A stretch of DNA of 64,000 nucleotides from Nocardia mexicana NBRC 108244 (GCF_001613165.1 NZ_BDBV01000087.1:1-64000), one strand, 5' to 3'. Counted from the stretch's first letter, positions 1 through 8,108 are shown. Translations and numbers: made by a program. The notes: generated from the sequence alone by a model not told the origin.

Positions 1-494
1 TGCGGATCGAGCGCCGGGCGGCGGTGTACCAGCCGTTCCATCCGGGGCGCTGCGCGGAGTTGGTGGTCGACGGCACGGTCGTCGGGCGTGCGGGCGAACT
101 GCATCCGGCGGTGCTGGAGCGCGCTGATCTGCCGCCGCGCACCTGCGCCCTCGAGCTCGACCTGGATGCGCTGCCGCTGCGCGAATCCCGGCCCGCCCCC
201 GTGGTTTCCGCGTTCCCGGCGGTGCTGCAGGACGTGTCGGTGAGCGTCGCGGAGACCGTTCCGGCGGCCTCGGTGGAGTCGGCGCTGCGCACGGGTGCGG
301 GCGAACTGCTCGAGGACATCGCGCTGTTCGACGTGTACGAGGGCGCCCAGGCGGGCGAGGGCCGCAAGTCCCTGACCTACGCTCTGCGTTTCCGCGCCGT
401 CGACCGCACCCTCACCGAAGACGAGGCGAGCGCCGCCCGCGACGCCGCCGTCGCCGCAGCCTCGGCCTCGGTAGGCGCAGTCCTGCGCGGCTGA
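1..494 (+). CDS. pheT: Phenylalanine--tRNA ligase beta subunit, C-terminal part (5' end outside window)
   Basis: The open frame enters from the left edge and ends at TGA 492-494. The roughly 160 visible residues match the end of PheT. About the last 95 residues, beginning VSAFPAVLQDVSVSV, look like the ferredoxin-fold anticodon-binding (FDX-ACB) domain that grips tRNA-Phe. The block before it resembles the end of the catalytic-like core. PheT pairs with PheS to charge tRNA-Phe in the cytoplasm. In M. tuberculosis pheT lies just upstream of argC; here argC is about 21 kb away. The start and most of the protein cannot be seen. Confidence 0.95.
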   Translation, partial: RIERRAAVYQPFHPGRCAELVVDGTVVGRAGELHPAVLERADLPPRTCALELDLDALPLRESRPAPVVSAFPAVLQDVSVSVAETVPAASVESALRTGAGELLEDIALFDVYEGAQAGEGRKSLTYALRFRAVDRTLTEDEASAARDAAVAAASASVGAVLRG

Positions 495-512
495 GCGCCA
501 AGGCCCGGACGC

Positions 513-590
513 TTCGCGCACCCCGTGCGTGTTCCCGCACCCCCTGCACGACTTCGCAGGGGGTGCGGGAATGAATAAAGGGTGCGCGAA
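513..590. repeat. Nested palindrome after pheT (REP-like / terminator)
   Basis: A perfect 16-bp inverted repeat (TTCCCGCACCCCCTGC at 532-547, its complement at 556-571) has an 8-nt loop. It is flanked by a second, outer pair of 11-bp arms (TTCGCGCACCC at 513-523, complement at 580-590). It sits between convergent pheT and ribH, so it could terminate both. A sequence-related nested palindrome follows argH at 34597-34664, which suggests a dispersed intergenic element and not only a terminator. Confidence 0.7.
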
Positions 591-602
591 CGGCAGGGCG
601 GG

Positions 603-1049
603 TCAGGCGGGGACGTCGGTTGGATTGAGGGTTGCGGCGATGGCGTTGGCCAACTCTGCGCCCTTGGTCTCGAAGTGGCGGGTGAAGTAGGTCAGGTGTT
701 CGGCGTGTTCGTGGAAGTGGTGGGGGGTGAGGACTGCCGAGAAGACCGGGACGTCGGTGTCGAGTTGTACGCGCATCAGCGCGTCCACGACGGTTGCCGC
801 CACGAAATCGTGCCGGTAGATGCCGCCGTCGACCACCAGGGCGCAGCCCGCTAGTGCGGCGTACTGGCCGGTGGACGCCAAACGCTTGATGCGCAAAGGG
901 ATTTCGAAGGCGCCGGGGACCTCGATGACGTCGATATCGGTGAATCCGTGTGCGGCGAGGCCGGTGCGGCAGGACGCCACCGCCCGGTCGACGATATCGG
1001 CGTGCCAGCGGGCGGCGACGAGGGCGATGCGGTGGGAGATGGGTGACAT
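603..1049 (-). CDS. ribH: 6,7-dimethyl-8-ribityllumazine synthase (type II-like)
   Basis: Lumazine synthase condenses 5-amino-6-ribitylaminouracil with dihydroxybutanone phosphate in the penultimate riboflavin step. The 148-residue protein has the family segments EVPGAFEIP (about residues 43-51) and VLTPHHFHEH, and a C-terminus resembling the type II (RibH2) branch. The start ATG at 1049 is preceded by AGGAGG at 1054-1059. It stands alone, away from other rib genes, and is preceded by an FMN riboswitch, so it is an FMN-controlled singleton that may supplement a main rib operon elsewhere. The family is clear; the type II assignment is from sequence resemblance. Confidence 0.92.
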   Translation of the reverse strand: MSPISHRIALVAARWHADIVDRAVASCRTGLAAHGFTDIDVIEVPGAFEIPLRIKRLASTGQYAALAGCALVVDGGIYRHDFVAATVVDALMRVQLDTDVPVFSAVLTPHHFHEHAEHLTYFTRHFETKGAELANAIAATLNPTDVPA

Positions 1050-1053
1050 GGTT

Positions 1054-1116
1054 CCTCCTGTTCGCTATGTCACCCAGGGCATAGCGACGCGAACAGGGGT
1101 CACCCGCACGCGGGTG
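1054..1116 (-). promoter_or_regulatory. ribH leader hairpins that can hide the ribosome-binding site
   Basis: Reading toward ribH, the leader has a 16-nt palindrome (CACCCGCGTGCGGGTG, 1101-1116). It is followed by CTGTTCGC (1089-1096) and its exact complement GCGAACAG (1058-1065), which abuts and partly overlaps the AGGAGG at 1054-1059. Pairing would bury the Shine-Dalgarno. No U-tract follows either stem. Translational rather than transcriptional riboswitch output is therefore the more likely mode; this is inference from pairing only. Confidence 0.55.
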
Positions 1117-1127
1117 CTCCGATGCCG

Positions 1128-1288
1128 CGTTCTCTTTCATCCGGACTGTGACCGTCGGCTCCGGGATCGCACCGGGATCTGCTCGACCCACGGCATCCGA
1201 GGACACCGTGGCGCTCGCGGGCTCGTGCACCCGGATCGGCCCGGATGCCATTACCGCCGGTGGGGAGTTCCACCCCGCCCTGAGAACG
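1128..1288 (-). promoter_or_regulatory. FMN riboswitch (RFN element)
   Basis: On the minus strand the segment carries the conserved RFN blocks in order: GGGCGGGGTGGAACTCCCCA, then CCGGCGGTAATG, a GAGCCCGCGAGCGCC-like arm, GGTCGAGCAGATCC, GGAGCCGACGGTCACAGTCC, and GGATGAAAGAGAA at the 3' side. These are the hallmark conserved pieces of the FMN aptamer. It ends about 80 nt before the ribH start, so FMN should repress ribH. Confidence 0.95.
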
Positions 1289-1456
1289 TGTACCGGGCGG
1301 ACTCTAGCAACGCGCGCAGCAGGACTGAGCCTCGGGGCCGGTTCGGCGTGTGTGCACGGAGTCGGTGCTGTGGTGCAGACCTCGAGGTCGGCTGCGCTCG
1401 GTAATCCAGCATCGGGGTCTGGCCGATGACGTTCGAGGTGCGGGACCGTCGGTATG

Positions 1457-2197
1457 TCAGTGGGCGAGGATCGGGTCTACTTCGTGAAGTTCCGGGGCGC
1501 GGCCCTTCGGCTCCTCCCACTCCTCCTGACGGCCGAGCGAGGTGAGGTCCAGCAGCCAGTAGGCGGGCATCATGACCTCGACGCCGCGGTGGTAGGTCGA
1601 ATAGGTGTGGAAGACCTCGTCGCCGTCGCGCAGGAAGGTGCTGATGCCGGGCTGTTCGCCGGCGAAGTCGATCATCCAGTCCATGCCGGCCGCAACGAGT
1701 TCGTCGGCGTCGCGGTAGTTGTAGTACGCGGGCTGCACGGCCGGGTCGAGCGTGACGTGGAAGTCGTAGTTGAAATCGCTGTCGTGCGAAGAGAACCAGG
1801 GGAACGTCCAGCCCTTGTCCTTGCTCACCGCCGCGAGCTTCGAGTACGGCGCGCGGGAGATCGCGGCGAAGGCCGTGCCGCGCAGGCGGAGTTGGGCGCG
1901 GATGCGTTCGCCGAGCCCGTCGGCCATGGCGGTGCAGCTGCCGCACGGCCCGTCCCAGGCCGGGTCGAACATGAGGTGCTGGACGATGAGCTGCGGCCGG
2001 TCGCCGAACAGGTCGAGCAGGCCGACCTCGCCGTCGGGCCCGGCGAACCGGTAGTCCTTGTCGATCCGGACCATCGGCAGCCGCCGCCGGTCGGCATTCA
2101 ACGTATCGCGGGCGCGGGCGAGTTCCTTCTCCCGCTGCAGCAATTCCTTTCTCGCCGTGAGCCATTCGTCCTGCGAGACGATCTGCGGAAGTGCCAT
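1457..2197 (-). CDS. DUF899 family thioredoxin-like protein
   Basis: The 246-residue protein has the features of the DUF899 family: a short N-terminal helical region, then a thioredoxin-like fold with WDGPCGSC at residues 81-88, giving a C-x-x-C pair (C85, C88), and an aromatic-rich middle (KGWTFPWFSSHDSDFNYDF). Function is not established; a redox or peroxide-related role is only suggested by the fold. The start ATG at 2197 has AAGGAG just upstream. It is divergent from the HxlR regulator at 2287 and shares two operator-like repeats with it, so it is the probable target of that regulator. Confidence 0.88.
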   Translation of the reverse strand: MALPQIVSQDEWLTARKELLQREKELARARDTLNADRRRLPMVRIDKDYRFAGPDGEVGLLDLFGDRPQLIVQHLMFDPAWDGPCGSCTAMADGLGERIRAQLRLRGTAFAAISRAPYSKLAAVSKDKGWTFPWFSSHDSDFNYDFHVTLDPAVQPAYYNYRDADELVAAGMDWMIDFAGEQPGISTFLRDGDEVFHTYSTYHRGVEVMMPAYWLLDLTSLGRQEEWEEPKGRAPELHEVDPILAH

Positions 2198-2216
2198 GGT
2201 TACTCCTTCGATGACA

Positions 2217-2264
2217 ACTTGCGTGATGCAAGTAGGGTAGGCCGGTGACTTGCATCACGCAAGT
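2217..2264. promoter_or_regulatory. Paired operator in the DUF899/HxlR divergent promoter
   Basis: Two 17-bp sites, ACTTGCGTGATGCAAGT (2217-2233) and its exact reverse complement (2248-2264), lie 14 bp apart. Each is itself a dyad (ACTTGC-N5-GCAAGT). Toward HxlR, TTGCAT (2250-2255) and TACTAT (2275-2280) could be -35/-10 elements. Toward DUF899, TTGCGT and TACCCT are spaced 17 bp. Both promoters overlap the sites, so binding by the HxlR protein would control both genes. Confidence 0.75.
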
Positions 2265-2286
2265 GGTTTGTGGCTACTATTGACGT

Positions 2287-2772
2287 GTGCTGGGCCGGAT
2301 GTACGAACGCGAGAACTGTTCCGCCGCGCGCGCCCTGGAGATCGTGGGCGAGCGCTGGAGCCTGCTGATCATCCGCACCGCCGTCTTCACCGACCGGACC
2401 CGGTTCTCGGAATTCGAGCGGCGCCTCGGTATCGCGCCGAATATCCTCGCCAAGCGTCTCGAGGGATTCGTTGCCGACGGGCTGATGGAGCTGCGGTCGC
2501 CCGCGGACGGCTCGGCAGGCCGCGAGTACGTGCTGACGGCGAAGGGCCGCGAACTCGGGCTGATCATCATCGCGCTGACCGAGTGGGGCGACCGGTGGGC
2601 GGCGCCGGACGGTGCGCCGATCCTGTTCGAACACCGGGAGTGCGGTGGGCTGGTGCACGTGACCACCGCCTGCGATCGGTGCGGACAGTCGCCGGATATG
2701 TCGGAGGTGACGGCGGTCGCCGGGCCCGGGGCGAACGAGCAGCAGTCCCGGCTGCCGCAGCACCGGACCTGA
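2287..2772 (+). CDS. HxlR family transcriptional regulator
   Basis: This 161-residue winged-helix protein shows the HxlR pattern: ENCSAARALEIVGERWSLLII near the N-terminus with the characteristic Cys around residue 11, then FSEFERRLGIAPNILAKRL as the recognition helix region. HxlR proteins are dimeric regulators, often of redox or aldehyde stress genes. A -10-like TACTAT (2275-2280) places transcription start near 2287, so the GTG there may be translated from a leaderless message. ATG at 2299 is the alternative. A C-terminal Cys pair (CDRCG) is an extra feature. It probably regulates itself and the divergent DUF899 gene. Confidence 0.9.
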   Translation: MLGRMYERENCSAARALEIVGERWSLLIIRTAVFTDRTRFSEFERRLGIAPNILAKRLEGFVADGLMELRSPADGSAGREYVLTAKGRELGLIIIALTEWGDRWAAPDGAPILFEHRECGGLVHVTTACDRCGQSPDMSEVTAVAGPGANEQQSRLPQHRT

Positions 2773-2874
2773 TGTTGCTTCGCCGAATCCCGGTGTGACC
2801 GCGCACACCTTCGGTTACCGTGATTGACGTTTCGTCTCAACGGGTTTCGAAGGGCACGGTTTCGGGAGGATCGA

Positions 2875-4200
2875 ATGCTGAGCCGGCGGTCACTGCTGCG
2901 CGGTGCCGCGGCGGCGGGTGCCGCGGCGGCCGTGCCGGGGCTCGCGGGCTGCTCGGACGATTCGGACGCGCTGACCTTCTTCTTCCAGGCGTCGCCGAGC
3001 GAGGCGAAGGTGCGGCTGCGGCTCATCGAGGAGTTCGCGAAGGTGCGGCCGGATATCAAGATCCGGGTGCAGATGTCGGGGCCGGACCCGCAGCAGCAGA
3101 TCATCACCTACTGCGCCGGCGGCAAGTGCCCGGACATTCTGATGCAATGGGAATCGTATTCGCGCTTCGCCGAATTGGGCGTGCTGCAGGATCTGAACGT
3201 CTTCCTGGATCAGGATCCGCAGTACGCGGCGCAGCTGCGCGCGGATGCCGTGCCCAGCCTGCTGGAGACGTTCCGATTCCGGGACGGGCAATACGTACTG
3301 CCCGAACAGTGGGCGGGGATCTTCCTCTATTACAACCGTGCGCTGTTCGACGAGGCCGGGGTGAAACCGCCGCCGGGGCGCTGGGAGGACGCCTGGACCT
3401 TCGCCGAATTCCTCGATGCCGCCAAGGCTTTGACCAAGCGGGACGGAAGCGGGCGGACCACGCAGTGGGGATTGGTCGACGCGTGGCCGGTGCCGCGATG
3501 GTCGGCGGCATTCTTCGGGATGAACAGCAGCGGCGTCGAGGCGTTCAGTCCGCCGGTCGATCCGACGCGGGCGAATATCGATGACGATCTCTTCATCGAG
3601 GGTTATCAGTTCTACGCCGATCTTTCGGTGCGGCACAAGGTCGCGCCCCTGTCCGCGGACTTGCAGTCCCAGTCCGCGTCGATGGCGGCGCTGGACCTGT
3701 TCACCCAGGGCAAGGCCGGGATGGTGCTGACCGGGCACTGGCAGTACAGCGGGTTGCTGTCCGCGTCCGACCTGGACTTCGATATCACCGTGCTGCCGGT
3801 CGGGCGGCACGGTGGGGGCGCGAAGTCCGATATCGGAACCACCGGTCTGGCCATCGCCTCGGCCAGCGCCAAGAAGGAATTGGCCTGGGAGTTCGTGAAA
3901 TTCGCGACCGGGCCGGAGGGGCAGCGGGCCGTCGCCGCGTCCGGGTTGTTCGTCCCGGCCCTGAAATCGGCGCTGCATTCCCCGGAATTCCTCGAGGCGC
4001 ACCGGGGCATCGGCAATCTGGAGGTGCTCACCGGTGGCCCGGACAACTCGCATCATTTCCCCGTGACTCCGTTGTGGCCGCAGCTCGATGACCTTTTCCG
4101 CCGGTCGTCCGACCGCGTGCTGCGTGGCGGTGCTCCCGCGGCGTGGTTCAAGGAGGGGCCCGCGGACGACCTCAATCGCGTACTGCGAGGCAAGGTATGA
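2875..4200 (+). CDS. ABC transporter sugar-binding lipoprotein (CUT1 type)
   Basis: A family-1 extracellular solute-binding protein, about 441 residues. The start at 2875 is chosen because GGGAGGATCG precedes it and the N-terminus reads MLSRRSLLRGAAAAG..., a twin-arginine-like signal ending in a lipobox (GLAGC), so the protein is exported and lipid-anchored. The mature part has MalE-like segments such as LPEQWAGIFLYYNRALFDEAG. It heads a three-gene importer operon and overlaps the next gene by 4 nt (ATGA). The substrate is likely a di- or oligosaccharide or polyol. No ATPase is encoded beside it, so a shared MsiK-like ATPase elsewhere is probable. Confidence 0.9.
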   Translation: MLSRRSLLRGAAAAGAAAAVPGLAGCSDDSDALTFFFQASPSEAKVRLRLIEEFAKVRPDIKIRVQMSGPDPQQQIITYCAGGKCPDILMQWESYSRFAELGVLQDLNVFLDQDPQYAAQLRADAVPSLLETFRFRDGQYVLPEQWAGIFLYYNRALFDEAGVKPPPGRWEDAWTFAEFLDAAKALTKRDGSGRTTQWGLVDAWPVPRWSAAFFGMNSSGVEAFSPPVDPTRANIDDDLFIEGYQFYADLSVRHKVAPLSADLQSQSASMAALDLFTQGKAGMVLTGHWQYSGLLSASDLDFDITVLPVGRHGGGAKSDIGTTGLAIASASAKKELAWEFVKFATGPEGQRAVAASGLFVPALKSALHSPEFLEAHRGIGNLEVLTGGPDNSHHFPVTPLWPQLDDLFRRSSDRVLRGGAPAAWFKEGPADDLNRVLRGKV

Positions 4201-5126
4201 CCGCCGTCGAGTCGCGCGACCGGACGGCGCGGCGGGGCCGGTCGGGGCTGGCCCGCCGCAGGGCCGCGGCCGGGCGGGTCTTCATCACGCCGAATCTGCT
4301 TGCCGTGCTGGTATTCCTGCTGTTTCCGCTGGCGTTCTCGCTGTATCTCAGCTTCCACCACTGGAATATGTTCGACCCGCCCGAATTCGTCGGGGCGGAC
4401 AACTATCGGCGGATGTTCACCGAGGATCCGCTGTTCTATCCGGCCTTGCGCAACACCGTGGTCTTCACCGTCGTCACCGTGGGGTCGACGCTTGCCGTCA
4501 GTCTGGCCGTGGCGGCTGCGCTGAATACGAAGGTGCGGGGGATCGGGCTGTTCCGCAGCATCATGTTCATGCCGCTGATCGCGTCCACCGCGGCCATGAC
4601 CATCATCTGGGGATTCATGTTCAACACCGAGGGCGGGGTGTTCAACACCGTTCTGGGGTGGGTCGGGCTCGGGCCGGTGCACTGGCTCATCGAGCCCGGG
4701 TGGGCGATGGCGTCGCTGTGCCTGGTGAGTATCTGGAAGAGCGTGCCCTTCGCCGCCGCCGTGCTGCTCGCCGCCATGCAGGGCGTCCCGGAGGATCTGC
4801 ACGACGCGGCCCGCATCGACGGCGCGAACGGGCTGCAGCGGTTTCGATCGGTGACGGTGCCGCTGATCCGGCCCGCGCTCGGATTCGTGTTCGTGATCTC
4901 GGTCGTCAACGCGTTCCAGGCCTTCGACCAGGCCTATGTGCTCACCGGCGGTGGCGGCGGGCCGGAATCGGGGACCTACGTCTTCGGCATCATGATGTTC
5001 CAGAACGCCTTCGCCTTCAACGATCTCGGCTACGCGTCCGCGGTCGCCTGGGTGGTGTTCGCGATCCTCCTGGCGCTCACGTATCTGCAGTTGCGGCTGA
5101 GTCGCAACCAGAGCGAGGAGGTGTGA
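4197..5126 (+). CDS. Sugar ABC transporter permease (MalF/UgpA-like)
   Basis: About 309 residues with six predicted membrane helices. The EAA loop motif is in LHDAARIDGANGLQRFRSVTVPLIRP, typical of CUT1 permeases. The start ATG at 4197 overlaps the binding-protein stop (ATGA), indicating translational coupling. It is the first of two inner-membrane subunits that form the channel. The tail SRNQSEEV is normal for the family. Confidence 0.92.
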   Translation: MTAVESRDRTARRGRSGLARRRAAAGRVFITPNLLAVLVFLLFPLAFSLYLSFHHWNMFDPPEFVGADNYRRMFTEDPLFYPALRNTVVFTVVTVGSTLAVSLAVAAALNTKVRGIGLFRSIMFMPLIASTAAMTIIWGFMFNTEGGVFNTVLGWVGLGPVHWLIEPGWAMASLCLVSIWKSVPFAAAVLLAAMQGVPEDLHDAARIDGANGLQRFRSVTVPLIRPALGFVFVISVVNAFQAFDQAYVLTGGGGGPESGTYVFGIMMFQNAFAFNDLGYASAVAWVVFAILLALTYLQLRLSRNQSEEV

Positions 5127-5128
5127 GC

Positions 5129-6007
5129 GTGGCCGTACGCGAACAGGACTCTGTCACAACGGATTCCAGGGCGAGGCGGAGCATCGTCCGACGCACCGGA
5201 CGTGGCTTGCTGCTGTACGCGGTGCTGATGGCGATGGGCTGGTGCGCGCTGCTGCCGGTGCTGTGGGCGCTGTCGGGATCACTGAAAAGCCAAGGCGAGG
5301 TGTCGAGTACGGCCCTGGTGCCGTCGGATCCGCAGTGGTCGAACTATCGCCTGGTCTTCGAGTATGTGCCGTTCGGGCGGATGTTCCTCAATACCGTGCT
5401 CTACGCCGGATGCGTGACCGCGGGACAGGTGTTTTTCTGCTCGCTGGCGGGATATGCGTTCGCGCGCTTACCTTTCAAAGGGCGCGACGTCGTATTTCTC
5501 GCGTATCTGGGCACGCTGATGGTGCCGCTGGTCGTGACCGTCGTGCCGCAGTTCATCCTCATGCGCACCTTCGGCTGGGTGGACAGCCCGCTGTCGATGA
5601 TCGTGCCCGGGCTGTTCGGCAGCGCCTTCGGCACCTATCTGATGCGGCAGTTCTTCCTCACCCTGCCAACCGAATTGGAGGAGGCCGCCATTCTCGACGG
5701 CTGCAGCATCTGGCAGACGTACTGGCGGGTGCTGCTGCCGCACACCAAACCCGCCGTCATGGTGCTCGCGGTGCTGACCTGGGTGACGGTGTGGAACGAC
5801 TTCCTGTGGCCGCTGGTCATGTTGCAGCGCAACAGCATTGCCACGCTCAACCTCGGGCTGGTGTGGATGCAGGGGCAGTACACGGCGCACTGGCCGGTGT
5901 TCATGGCGGCGTCCTTGATGATGCTGGCGCCGATGCTGGTCGTGTACGCCTTCGCCAACAAGGCGTTCGTGCGGGGGATCGCCACCTCGGGACTCGCGGG
6001 GCGGTGA
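5129..6007 (+). CDS. Sugar ABC transporter permease (MalG/UgpE-like)
   Basis: About 292 residues with six membrane helices and the EAA loop LEEAAILDGCSIWQTYWRVLLP. GTG at 5129 is chosen because AGGAG ends about 8 nt upstream; GTG at 5123, which overlaps the previous stop, is the alternative. It ends the importer operon, and no ATPase or regulator follows. Together with the two preceding genes it would bring in a sugar or polyol. Confidence 0.92.
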   Translation: MAVREQDSVTTDSRARRSIVRRTGRGLLLYAVLMAMGWCALLPVLWALSGSLKSQGEVSSTALVPSDPQWSNYRLVFEYVPFGRMFLNTVLYAGCVTAGQVFFCSLAGYAFARLPFKGRDVVFLAYLGTLMVPLVVTVVPQFILMRTFGWVDSPLSMIVPGLFGSAFGTYLMRQFFLTLPTELEEAAILDGCSIWQTYWRVLLPHTKPAVMVLAVLTWVTVWNDFLWPLVMLQRNSIATLNLGLVWMQGQYTAHWPVFMAASLMMLAPMLVVYAFANKAFVRGIATSGLAGR

Positions 6008-6071
6008 GGCGGTCGGCGGGAGGTGACGGTGTGGCCCGCTCCCGGCCGGATCGTCGGGAGCGGGCGTGACA

Positions 6072-6272
6072 TCAGCCGCGGTTACGCGGACGGAGCACTT
6101 GACGGCCCCGATACTGGCCGCACTCCGGGCACACGACCTGCCGTGGTTTGACGGCGCCGCAGGCCGGATTGGGGCACCGCGTCAATTGCGGGGTGCCGGC
6201 CTTCGCGAACCACTGGGCGCGATGGGACCGGACATTGGCCCGCGACTTCTTCCGGAACATGGAGCTGGACAT
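6072..6272 (-). CDS. rpmF: 50S ribosomal protein L32 (zinc-ribbon form)
   Basis: A 66-residue basic protein whose second half, TRCPNPACG ... VVCPECGQYRGRQV, is the L32 zinc ribbon with all four cysteines. The N-terminus RKKSRANVRSHRAQW fits L32, although the usual start MAVPKRKMS is replaced by MSSSMFRKKS. The start ATG at 6272 has GGGAAGGAA upstream; ATG at 6260 is an internal alternative. L32 sits at the peptidyl-transferase side of the large subunit. It is isolated from other ribosomal genes, so it may be one of several L32 paralogues. Confidence 0.87.
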   Translation of the reverse strand: MSSSMFRKKSRANVRSHRAQWFAKAGTPQLTRCPNPACGAVKPRQVVCPECGQYRGRQVLRPRNRG

Positions 6273-6680
6273 GGGTTTCCTTCCCGTCTTCCGCTGGTGA
6301 GCCCGGTCGGCCGACCGGGCCGGGGGAACGCGGATGGGGCGGGCGGATCCCGCCCCACGTCGGGACGGATGACCAGGGCGAGAAGGGCGGATCGCAGGGT
6401 GGCTGCGCGCACGGAGATACCTCGGAACGGTTGTCGGGCGGGGTATGCCGAATGCCCCGGCCGTGGCATGCGGCCGGGTGCGGAGCGGGACAGCTAGGAC
6501 GCGGTGGGCGCCTCGGAAGCCTCGACAGCCATGCGGGCACCGTAACCGCGGTGCGGGTGGAAGGACAAACGGTTTTCCGGCGACATGAGTGGCGGCGCGG
6601 GCGTGCGCTGCGGCACGGAGGGCGCAAACGATCGATCCCGGGGGCGTGAGTCGCGGCCTCACTCGAGGTAGAAAGAGCCC
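6273..6680. other. Divergent intergenic region, rpmF / alpha-beta hydrolase
   Basis: About 400 bp without a convincing gene on either strand; short frames here are arginine/proline-rich shadows. It contains a small GC-rich dyad (GGCCGTGGCATGCGGCC, about 6458-6474) and a GTGAG...CTCAC pair (about 6646-6662) just before the hydrolase start. It presumably holds two divergent promoters, but I cannot place them. Confidence 0.5.
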
Positions 6681-7463
6681 ATGCGACATCCCGCCACGCG
6701 CATTCTCAACGCGCTGACGTTCATGCCCGAGCGGCGGATCGCGATCACGCCCGCGGACGTCGGCATGGCGTACGACGACCTGTACTTCACGGCCGCGGAC
6801 GGTGTCCGGGTGAACGGGTGGTTCGTGCGGGCTGAGAAGCCGATCGGGCACATCCTGTTCGCGCACGGCAATGCGGGCAATATCGGGGATCGGTCGCCGG
6901 TGCTGGCCATGCTGGCGTCGGCCGGGTTCGACGTGCTGGTGTTCGACTATCGCGGGTACGGGCGCAGCGAGGGGAGCACCGGCGAGCACGGCAGCTACCT
7001 GGATGCGCGGGCGGCACGGCAGGCGCTGCTGGAGCGGCCGGGAGTCGACCCGAATCGGGTGTTCTACCTGGGTAAGTCGCTCGGCGGCGCCGTTATGATC
7101 GAGCTGGCCACCGAATTCCCGCCCGCCGGACTGGTTCTCATGTCCACCTTCACCGGCCTGCGCGACGCGGCCACGGCGGTATACCCGTTCCTGCCCAAAC
7201 CCTTTGTGCCGAACGCCTTCCCGAGCTTGCGCCGGATCCGTTCGGTGCGTACGCCGGTCCTGATCATGCACGGCGACAACGACGAACTACTGCCGGTCGA
7301 CATGGGCCGCGCGTTGTACGCGGCCGCCGCGGAACCCAAGCAGCTGAAGATCTATCCCGGCGCTGGGCACAATGACCTGATCATGATCCCGGGCTGGACG
7401 GGAGTCATCGCGGACTGGGCGCGTGGAGTGCTGGCGGACACATCCACAGCAGCCGGAGAATAG
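6681..7463 (+). CDS. Alpha/beta hydrolase (BEM46/YqkD-like)
   Basis: A 260-residue serine hydrolase. Visible are the oxyanion-side motif HGNAGN (residues 62-67), the nucleophile elbow GKSLGG with Ser133, an Asp in MHGDNDELLP, and the terminal His in GAGHNDL, giving a complete Ser-Asp-His triad. No clear signal peptide is seen, though the first 15 residues could be a weak anchor. Substrate is unknown; the family includes esterases and depalmitoylase-like enzymes. The start ATG at 6681 follows AGGTAGAAAGAG. It stands alone with a repeat cluster at its 3' side. Confidence 0.87.
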   Translation: MRHPATRILNALTFMPERRIAITPADVGMAYDDLYFTAADGVRVNGWFVRAEKPIGHILFAHGNAGNIGDRSPVLAMLASAGFDVLVFDYRGYGRSEGSTGEHGSYLDARAARQALLERPGVDPNRVFYLGKSLGGAVMIELATEFPPAGLVLMSTFTGLRDAATAVYPFLPKPFVPNAFPSLRRIRSVRTPVLIMHGDNDELLPVDMGRALYAAAAEPKQLKIYPGAGHNDLIMIPGWTGVIADWARGVLADTSTAAGE

Positions 7464-7487
7464 TCGGCCCACGGCCCACCTTCCCCG

Positions 7488-7591
7488 GTCATGTCCGGCC
7501 CACCGTCCCCGGTCATGTCCGGCATGCTTTCCCCGTCATGTCCGGCAACCCTCCCTGTCATGTCCGGCCCACGCTCCACGTCATTTCCGGC
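7488..7591. repeat. Five-copy short direct repeat (about 23-bp period)
   Basis: The 12-mer GTCATGTCCGGC starts at 7488, 7512, 7535, 7557 and 7580 (the last with T for G), so the period is 24, 23, 22 and 23 bp. Some spacers also resemble each other (CCCACC/ATGCTTT). The array fills the convergent gap between the hydrolase and the acetyltransferase, and the final copy overlaps the acetyltransferase stop codon. The repeats are too short and degenerate for a CRISPR array. Confidence 0.8.
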
Positions 7592-8108
7592 ATGCTTTTG
7601 GCCGGAATCCGGTGTGGGACCAGCGTTCCGTGGCGCCGTCGGGTTCCTCGGTCGAGCGTTCGAATCCTGCCTTCTCGAGGACGCGGATCGAGGCCGGGTT
7701 GGCTCGTTCCACGTTCGCGTAGACGGTGTGGACGAGCGGGTCGGTCAGCGCGAATGTGGCCAGGAGCCGGGTGCTTTCGGCGGCGTATCCGCGACCGCGG
7801 CGGGAAGGCACTGTGCCGTAACCGATTTCGACGCGGCCGTCGTGCGGCGGCCAGAACAGTCCGATGGAGCCGACCACCAGGTCGCTGGCTCGTTCGACGA
7901 TGAGGCGGTGGCCGTATTCGCCGGTCCACGCCGGGTTCTCGGCGAGCAGGTCGGCGATGACGCGGTCGCCGTCAGCGGGGAAGTCCGCGGCCCAGTGCGG
8001 GCGGCGGTGTCCGTCGCGGACGGCGGCGATGTCGGCCACGGTCCAGCGGCGCAGTAGTACGCGGTCGCCGATCAGGTCGGCGATGACGGGTGCGGACTGG
8101 GAAGACAT
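7581..8108 (-). CDS. GNAT family N-acetyltransferase (RimJ/RimL-like)
   Basis: About 175 residues. The acetyl-CoA-binding motif is PSRRGRGYAAES (R-x-x-G-x-G/A type), followed by VYANVERANPASIRVLEKAGF, the usual C-terminal helix of RimJ/RimL acetyltransferases. These acetylate N-termini of proteins or small amines; the substrate here is unknown. The start MSSQSAPV at 8108 is preferred over upstream starts because the extension to 8261 has no family similarity. The C-terminal end runs into the last unit of the short repeat array. Confidence 0.88.
   Translation of the reverse strand: MSSQSAPVIADLIGDRVLLRRWTVADIAAVRDGHRRPHWAADFPADGDRVIADLLAENPAWTGEYGHRLIVERASDLVVGSIGLFWPPHDGRVEIGYGTVPSRRGRGYAAESTRLLATFALTDPLVHTVYANVERANPASIRVLEKAGFERSTEEPDGATERWSHTGFRPKACRK

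Noticed and set aside
412..1251. 279-codon frame across ribH and its riboswitch
   Set aside because: Overlaps the riboswitch and ribH in another frame; Arg-rich shadow.
7488..7591. CRISPR array
   Set aside because: Units are only about 12 bp conserved with 10-12-bp spacers of related sequence; no cas genes.
7655..7680. tRNA-like GTTCGAATCC
   Set aside because: It lies inside the acetyltransferase reading frame (EKAGFERS) and lacks the other tRNA arms.
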